Part shown: piece by piece, positions 20,866-24,558 of the stretch
How the letters are laid out: every line of letters starts with the position of its first letter
Position numbering within the stretch: the stretch's first letter is position 1
From: Gymnopilus junonius
Taxonomy: Eukaryota > Basidiomycota > Agaricomycetes > Agaricales > Galerinaceae
Length of the DNA: 24,558 bases
Reading direction: 5' to 3'
NCBI GenBank assembly: GCA_015501075.1
Contig: JADNYJ010000467.1
Coordinates: 1-24,558, forward strand
The notes under the pieces: generated by a model
Told to the model about the DNA's origin: nothing
Databases searched by the model: none
The model's input: only the letters and a program-made list of their open reading frames with translations
Translations under genes and position numbers: made by a program

Positions 20866-22736
20866 TGTTCGAGACAATTCCATGAACATCACACAAGATG
20901 ACTCTAAAAGAGAATTAGCTCAAAAAGCAGAAGACCGCATGTATAACGCTCCAGCCCCTAAAGCCGCCTTTACCATCTGGTGGTGGGAAGACATGGTAGA
21001 CAAGCATGCTTATCCCATTTGCACTAGGAAGCAACACTTGGAAGATGAAGATGAAGCCAAGGTAGTCGAAATGTTTGAGGAGGGAGAATGGGAATTTTCC
21101 CAGGAGCAAGATCTACCTTTTCCTCATGGCGATCATTGGACCTATCCATTGGGTGTTAAACCTCCCCCTGATAATGTAGACAATGATTGGGATTCTAGAT
21201 CACATTTACTGGTGTCTGTTAATCCAGATCTGATTAAAGAATCCATTAAGGGCTACCAAGAAGACCCTTACTTCAAGAATCGATATCTGGATGAAGTCCC
21301 CAATCCCAATGTTGTGATCACACCATCTCACTTCCACAAGGGATCAAATGGTCTCCTTTATTTCATGGACGTGGACTGGAAGGCTCGGCTTTGCATACCT
21401 AAGAGCCTCGTCAATTACGTGCTATGATGGATTCATGACTCCCCATTTGAAGGTGCTCACTCTGGCTACAGACAGTTTTCCGTGTGATTACAAGAAGTGT
21501 TTTACTGGAATACACTCCTAAAGGATGCATCTGCATACTGTTCTTCTTGCGATGTATGCCAAAAGATCAAGACGGACCATAGGAAGAAAGTTGGACCTCT
21601 TCGACCTGCTCACATCCACATAGACCATTTGCACCATCTCTCTCAATCTTATTACCGGTTTGCCACCCTCTGGAGAACTAAAATACATGGCAGTCCTGGC
21701 GATAGTTGACAAATTGACTAAGTTCGCAATAATTCTGCCTACTCATGATACTCTCAGTCAAATTGAATTTGCGAAGCTCTTTGTTGAAAGAGTCATCAAT
21801 ATCTTCGGTCTTCCAGAACGTATTATAACGGATCGCAATAAAAGATGGTCGACGGACTTCTGGAAAGCGGTAGTAGCACATTATGGCAGTGTTATGGCTC
21901 TATCCTCCTCTCACCACCCACAGATGGATGGTCAGACTGAAGTTCTCAATGCTACTATAGAACAGATGCTGAGAGCTTACGTCGCCAGTAACCATTCCTC
22001 TTGGTCAGAATGGTTAAGTGTCCTCGCTTTCACCTACAACTCTTCGGTTCATTCTTTGACCTCGTATTCCCCCAGCTTCTTGCTCCTCGGATACCACCCT
22101 GCTATATCAACTGTGCTGTTAGTAAAAGAGACTGACCCCGTGTCTCGCCCCTTTCTCTCTAGTCAGAAAGCTGAAGATTTTGTCACCGCCTTGAATGAAA
22201 TTCGTAATTCTGCTCGTGACGCTCTCGTACTGGCTCAGGAAAAACAGGCCCAAGCATATAACAAAGGGCGGCGACTTCCTGATGATATCAGGGTTGGCGA
22301 CCTAGTACTGGTCAATCCTCACACCTTGAAACTTGTAGACATTGAAGGAACCGGTAAAAAACTTATTCAACGAACCATTGGCCCCTTTGAGGTCTTGGAG
22401 AAAATCAACCCAATGGTCTACCGTTTGAGGTTGCCAGACACTTACCCTATGCACCCAGTATTCAACATTCAACACCTGAGAAAGTATCACCCCTCTCCTG
22501 CCGAGTTAGGGGACCGAACCATACTCCTGTCCACTAGAGATTTCATCGCTACCCCCGAATATGAAGTAGAAGCCATATTAGGCCATAAGCTCACCTCAAG
22601 GAAGAAGGGCAATCGTCGAATGTACTTGGTTAGATGGGCAGGATATGGCCCCGCCGACGATTCTTGGGTTTCCGAATATGACCTGCGCAATGCTCCCGAA
22701 CTAAAACATGAATACCTAGAGTCGCTAGTGAAGTAG
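20866..22736 (+). pseudogene. pol: Pol of copy 2: integrase and chromodomain
   Basis: Integrase inserts the cDNA into host DNA; the chromodomain is thought to guide it to modified histones. After a linker with two acidic stretches comes the zinc-binding part (IHDSPFEGAHSGYRQ, then YCSSCDVCQKIK) interrupted by TGA at 21425 and 21485. A shift near 21630 leads to the catalytic core, open from 21660 to 22736: LPPSGELKYMAVLAIVDKLTK, second Asp in IITDRNKRW, and Glu in DGQTEVLNATIEQML. The first catalytic position reads Asn (AAT at 21645) where the family has Asp. A GPF/Y-type region (IQRTIGPFEVLEKINPMVYRL), then the C-terminal chromodomain (YEVEAILGHKL, MYLVRWAGYGPADDSWVSE) and a TAG stop at 22734. 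This 3' third is the best preserved segment of the element. Confidence 0.85.
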
Positions 22737-23258
22737 GGTACTCTTTTTCCCTTCTCCCCTGAGACCAATTATCTTCGTACTTTTCCTGATTTTCTTCATT
22801 ATTCCTTACTTGACTTATCTGAGCAGTAGAACTGTTCAACCCATAATTCTCCTTATATAAAAGACGTGTTTCCATATTCTCGCTACTCTAATTCTTCAGT
22901 AGTTTATCCCTTTTATTTGTCTATGTTTGTTTAGCCCTTTCAACCTAAGTTTGGTTGGACTGTTTCCTTTTTTCTTTCACATTATCCTCTCTCTCCGTTA
23001 TCCTGCTCCTGACCCAAGTCACGCATCGTCAGCACTGGGCTCTAGTTGGGTCCGTAAAAGACTTACCGGACACAAGTTGTGCTTTCAGAAGCAGCACTGA
23101 TCCGATCGGTCTTGAGGGTGATAGTCATCAGAGCTCTCAAGAGTCGCGCTTGTAGCAGCACCTGGCTTCCAAAGTTTCAGAGTCGCGCTTTTAGCTGCAC
23201 CTAGCTCTGACTTCCCTTCTTTTTCTCTCTCCTCTCTTTTCTCTCTTTCTTCTCAGTC
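22737..23258 (+). promoter_or_regulatory. Pyrimidine-rich stretch with TATA box and stem-loop motifs
   Basis: No gene. TATATAAAAG lies at 22854-22863, followed by long CT-rich runs (near 22960-23000 and 23210-23255) directly before an ATG at 23259. Three motifs resembling the copy 2 leader repeats occur near 23078, 23140 and 23180 (for example GAGTCGCGCTTTTAGCTGCA). The arrangement of TATA, motif-bearing leader and ATG looks like the LTR/leader of another, related element, but I could not define LTR ends. It could alternatively be the 3' untranslated part of copy 2. Confidence 0.4.
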
Positions 23259-24558
23259 ATGTCATCATCCCGCACTCAGTATAGTACCCCCGTCTTTCAT
23301 GACGGAACGTCTCATGAGCTTCGCTGGCTATCTCTGTCGCCCATGATCCTCGATGCCATATGCTTTTTCCTCCCCCCTTTCGCGTGGTCTCAACAAGAGC
23401 TGTTCGATTAGAAGACTGCCTTTGGGAACTTTGGTCCCCAATTCCATGTGCCTGCTTTTTATCCGGGGACAAAGGACTCCGATATTGACATTTTTGTGGA
23501 CATCCCCACCCACCTTCGTCATTGTGATGGTCATCTTGGCCATTTCGACCCCACTTTCACCTCAACACTTTGACCCCCGCCCCTTGGTTAGGTTTCATTC
23601 ATCGACAGGGTAGCAACTCTTCCCCAGAATTTGCTTCCCTGATGGACCACTGGCAGCTGTCGACCTTCCCAATCGGATTCTTCAAGTCCACATACATAAA
23701 GGAGTTGATGAAAAGGGCGCAGGAAATCGAGCAATGCATCCCTCATGGAAGACTGCTACGTTCCTTCATAGGGAATTGTGGGAGAACAGGCCGGGTTGCC
23801 CCTCAGAAGATCTGAAAACCCTTGACACCATCATGATATTCAATGAAGGGAGTTGATTTGCTCACGCATTCAGCAGACATCAAGCTTATGTCTGCCTGGT
23901 GCCAGATGGCTCAGGCCTTTCACGATGACATCAAAGCCTCGAGCGCCCCCCCAGCAGAGGTATTACCAGTGAAGAAATCCTCATAGGCATTTGGTTGAAT
24001 GGCTGTATGGAGACCGAGGGATTATGGCTTCTGAAGCACAAGGTTCCGTGCTTCATTATCCATATGGTTGATGTATCACGGATCCAAGATGCGCACTTAA
24101 GTACAGCGCAATCTTCCCAACTTTGTCCTGGAGACCTCGGTCATTCGCCTCACTTCCGACAAGAACCCGTCGACCTAGTCATCGCCCAACATGGTCAGCG
24201 CTTGCAGGATGTCACCAAGGACTATGCCATCCAACCTCTCTGGCAAGTTAATCCCTGATGCATAAGGATCGCATGCATTCATCTCCAGGAAGGACAAGGT
24301 TTCAAGGACGGTGTATACTCAGACCCCGTTTTCGATGCATACGGATCCCCCGCGTCCAGCTCCACAGGATGAGGGTGAAGCACTTGCACCTCCTGCAGTC
24401 CTGGGATTGAAGCCGAACAACAAATGGTCCACGTGGAAGGAGACTATGGATGACGATGGGGAAATGTGCATGATGAGAGTAGGGGGGCACAACAAGAAGG
24501 ACTTGTCAGGCGAGGTTTATTTCACTGCACAAACTACAGGCGTCTTTACTTCGAAGAA
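23259..24558 (+). pseudogene. Decayed unrecognised reading frame, runs off edge
   Basis: Not recognised. From an ATG at 23259 one frame continues to TGA at 23571 with a single TAG (23409), reading an aromatic, Pro-rich N-terminus and then DIFVDIPTHLRHCDGHLGHF. Coding-like pieces follow in shifting frames: FPIGFFKSTYIKELMKRAQEIEQ (about 23670-23735), KLMSAWCQMAQAFHDDIKA (about 23884-23940), ILIGIWLNGCMETEGLWLL with VPCFIIHMVD (about 23968-24072), and an open piece from about 24350 to the window end containing LGLKPNNKWSTWKETM. Its position behind a TATA box and leader-like motifs hints at a transposon gene, possibly gag, but no zinc knuckle, protease or polymerase motif is present. Confidence 0.35.

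Larger units (their letters stand above)
13439..22736 (+). mobile_element. Ty3/gypsy chromovirus copy 2
   Basis: Nearly full-length internal region in the order LTR, primer site, long leader, gag, protease, RT, RNase H, integrase, chromodomain: the order of Ty3/gypsy (Metaviridae), and the chromodomain places it among chromoviruses. The gag-protease part keeps one frame from 14997 to 18590 apart from seven TGA codons (15141, 15837, 15969, 16302, 16539, 17037, 17304). Pol has frameshifts near 18590, 18700, 19557, 19760, 20270 and 21630, more TGA at 20579, 21425 and 21485, and a TAA near 20427. No 3' LTR matching 13439-13816 occurs downstream in the window, so the right boundary is given as the end of the coding region. 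Confidence 0.85.

Overview
The window looks like a transposon-rich stretch of a basidiomycete (mushroom-type) fungal nuclear genome. The evidence is: short GT-AG introns of about 30-60 nt in the leftmost genes; a fungal DUF6698-type protein; a transposase of the Plavaka (CACTA-like) kind known from Agaricomycetes; and two Ty3/gypsy chromovirus copies. No rRNA, tRNA, CRISPR or bacterial gene structure was seen. All family names are from recognition of motifs; no search was run.

Layout. (1) 1-1900, minus strand: a multi-exon DUF6698-family gene. It is the only gene here whose conserved core reads without a stop. (2) 2028-6300, plus strand: a ten-exon Plavaka-type transposase gene, head-to-head with the first and only about 127 bp away. 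It is broken by four in-frame TGA codons and at least three frameshifts. (3) 6301-6712: no gene seen. (4) 6713-7486, minus strand: a decayed unrecognised reading frame. (5) 7500-12911, plus strand: chromovirus copy 1, with 5' LTR, primer binding site, leader, gag, protease and the first part of reverse transcriptase, where it stops. (6) 12912-13438: filler of about 0.5 kb with a weak gag-like zinc-knuckle fragment. (7) 13439-22736, plus strand: chromovirus copy 2, related to copy 1, with 5' LTR, primer binding site, a 1.2-kb leader holding a hairpin-like repeat array, gag with a Gly/Pro-rich linker, protease, RT, RNase H, integrase and a C-terminal chromodomain. No matching 3' LTR is visible in the window. 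(8) 22737-24558: a pyrimidine-rich stretch with a TATA box and three more hairpin-like motifs, leading into another decayed unrecognised reading frame that runs off the right edge.

The strongest pattern is how the elements died. Across the Plavaka gene and both chromovirus copies nearly every premature stop in an otherwise conserved frame is TGA (about 27 counted, against one TAG and one TAA). Where the two copies can be aligned, the partner codon is usually Arg, including a direct CGA/TGA pair. This is what C-to-T decay at CpG sites predicts, since CGA is the only codon that such a change turns into a stop. The most system-like novelty candidates are the divergent DUF6698/transposase pair and the stem-loop array in the copy 2 leader, which recurs in the 22.7-23.25 kb stretch.
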